Part shown: in pieces, positions 49,622 through 50,208 of the stretch
Numbering within the stretch: the first letter of the stretch is position 1
How the letters are laid out: every line of letters starts with the position of its first letter
From: Cyanobacteriota bacterium
Lineage (GTDB): Bacteria > Cyanobacteriota > Cyanobacteriia > PCC-6307 > Cyanobiaceae
DNA: 50,208 nucleotides
Assembly (NCBI GenBank): GCA_026389265.1
Contig: JAPLIE010000152.1
Coordinates: forward strand, 1-50,208
Direction of reading: 5' to 3'
Position numbers and translations under genes: made by a program
Notes under the pieces: generated by a model
Seen by the model: only the letters and a program-made list of their open reading frames with translations
Databases searched by the model: none
Told to the model about the DNA's origin: nothing

Positions 49622-50208
49622 CAGCGGAACGGCGGCGAGTAGATCAGGCCGCCCTCCTTCCACTGCTTGTTCACGCCGCGATCCAGCTTGAGGCGGGAGC
49701 CGGGGCCCACGTTGCGATCGAAGATCTCGCCGTAGTTGCCCACGGCGCCGATGATCTTCGGCACGAAGTCGGCCGGCAGGCCCAGCTGCTTGCCGAATTC
49801 ACCCTCCACGCCGAGGAAGCGGCGCAGGTCGGCCTGGTTGGCCTTGGCCTTGGCCTCGGCCACCTTGGCAGCCACGTTGGCCTTGGTGATGCCCAATTCC
49901 TCAGCCTGGAACAGGGTGTTCACGGTCCAGCGAACGGCATCGGCCCACACCGGATCGGCATTCACGGTGGCCGGGGTGAGCGGCTCCTTGCTCATCACAT
50001 CCGGCAGGAGGGTGTGGGCATCGGGGCTGGGGAAGCTGCTGCGCTTGCCCGCCAGCTGGGAGCGGTCGCTGGTGACCGCCACACAGCGGCCCTGCAGGTA
50101 GGCGGCGTAGGTCTGGTCACCGGTCTGAAACTTGAGCGGGGTATAGGGGATGCTCTGCTCGCGCATCCGATCGGCCAGGTTGAGCTCGGTGGTGGTGCCG
50201 CTCTCGAC
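49621..50208 (-). CDS. aapJ: Polar amino-acid ABC transporter substrate-binding protein, C-terminal part (cut by window edge)
   Basis: The frame is open to the window edge (first visible residues VESGTTTELNLADRMREQSI), so only the C-terminal 195 residues are seen. They include YLQGRCVAVTSDRSQLAGKR, the type 2 periplasmic-binding-protein core, and the AapJ-typical end with GVEGEFGKQLGLPADFVPKI, IGAVGNYGEIFDRNVGPGSR and a C-terminal NKQWKEGGLIYSPPFR. AapJ/BztA proteins bind glutamate, glutamine, aspartate and related polar amino acids in the periplasm; which of these is bound here cannot be read out. The signal peptide lies outside the window. The stop overlaps the aapQ start by 1 nt. Confidence 0.93.
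   Translation of the reverse strand, partial: VESGTTTELNLADRMREQSIPYTPLKFQTGDQTYAAYLQGRCVAVTSDRSQLAGKRSSFPSPDAHTLLPDVMSKEPLTPATVNADPVWADAVRWTVNTLFQAEELGITKANVAAKVAEAKAKANQADLRRFLGVEGEFGKQLGLPADFVPKIIGAVGNYGEIFDRNVGPGSRLKLDRGVNKQWKEGGLIYSPPFR

Overview
The window looks like a piece of chromosome from a GC-rich unicellular picocyanobacterium of the Synechococcus/Cyanobium type. The evidence is a ferredoxin-NADP reductase with an N-terminal phycobilisome-linker (CpcD-like) domain, a BciB-type divinyl chlorophyllide reductase, the circadian kinase SasA with its KaiB-like sensor domain, the zwf-opcA pair, and at least five copies of the cyanobacterial HIP1 octamer GCGATCGC (3350, 12580, 15618, 32725, 46729). 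Most genes are ordinary housekeeping genes, tightly packed, and many overlap by 1-4 nt (ATGA/GTGA).

Layout. 1-7.7 kb: the start of a group 2 sigma factor; an rRNA pseudouridine synthase and a RodZ-like HTH membrane protein; bciB-malQ on the minus strand; an LCP-family protein; an unknown protein; prs. 7.7-13.9 kb is accessory: a secreted family-10-like glycosyl hydrolase followed by a secreted metzincin-type zinc protease, then a decayed tandem duplicate of the same unit (a hydrolase remnant plus a second, frame-broken protease). 13.9-20.4 kb: an AraC-type regulator, pepN, a small secreted protein, a calycin-like protein, sasA and tRNA-Glu(TTC). 20.4-27.4 kb: an SRPBCC protein, petH (with a candidate promoter and a clear terminator), zwf, opcA, cobyrinate diamide synthase and an antisense-overlapping membrane ORF. 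27.45-27.82 kb is an AT-rich gap with a roughly 110-bp inverted-repeat element.

27.8-39 kb: acylphosphatase; a GAP-like polytopic membrane protein; a minus-strand run folD / unknown / crtE / divergent PAP2 / RecD-like helicase; a 7TM-HD phosphohydrolase; a crcB pair plus SemiSWEET; a PGM1-like ATP-grasp ligase followed by a membrane-anchored coiled-coil protein and a coupled 35-residue ORF. 39.4-40.4 kb: a compositionally foreign phytanoyl-CoA dioxygenase-like gene. 40.4-46.3 kb: a lone MalG-type permease, leuA, a LabA-like NYN protein, a GH57 alpha-glucan enzyme and a second GAP-like protein. 46.4-50.2 kb: a polar amino-acid ABC transporter (aapJ-Q-M-P order, minus strand), with aapJ cut by the window edge.

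Functional links: malQ and GH57 belong to storage-glucan turnover; zwf, opcA, prs and petH handle pentose-phosphate flux and NADPH; SasA and the LabA-like protein both point to circadian output. The most unusual parts are (i) the duplicated hydrolase-protease unit, where a 142-bp block is identical in both copies and ends exactly at a different deletion junction in each, (ii) the inverted-repeat element at 27.5 kb, and (iii) the ATP-grasp / micro-ORF / dioxygenase neighbourhood at 37-40 kb. All calls come from reading the sequence; no database search was run.
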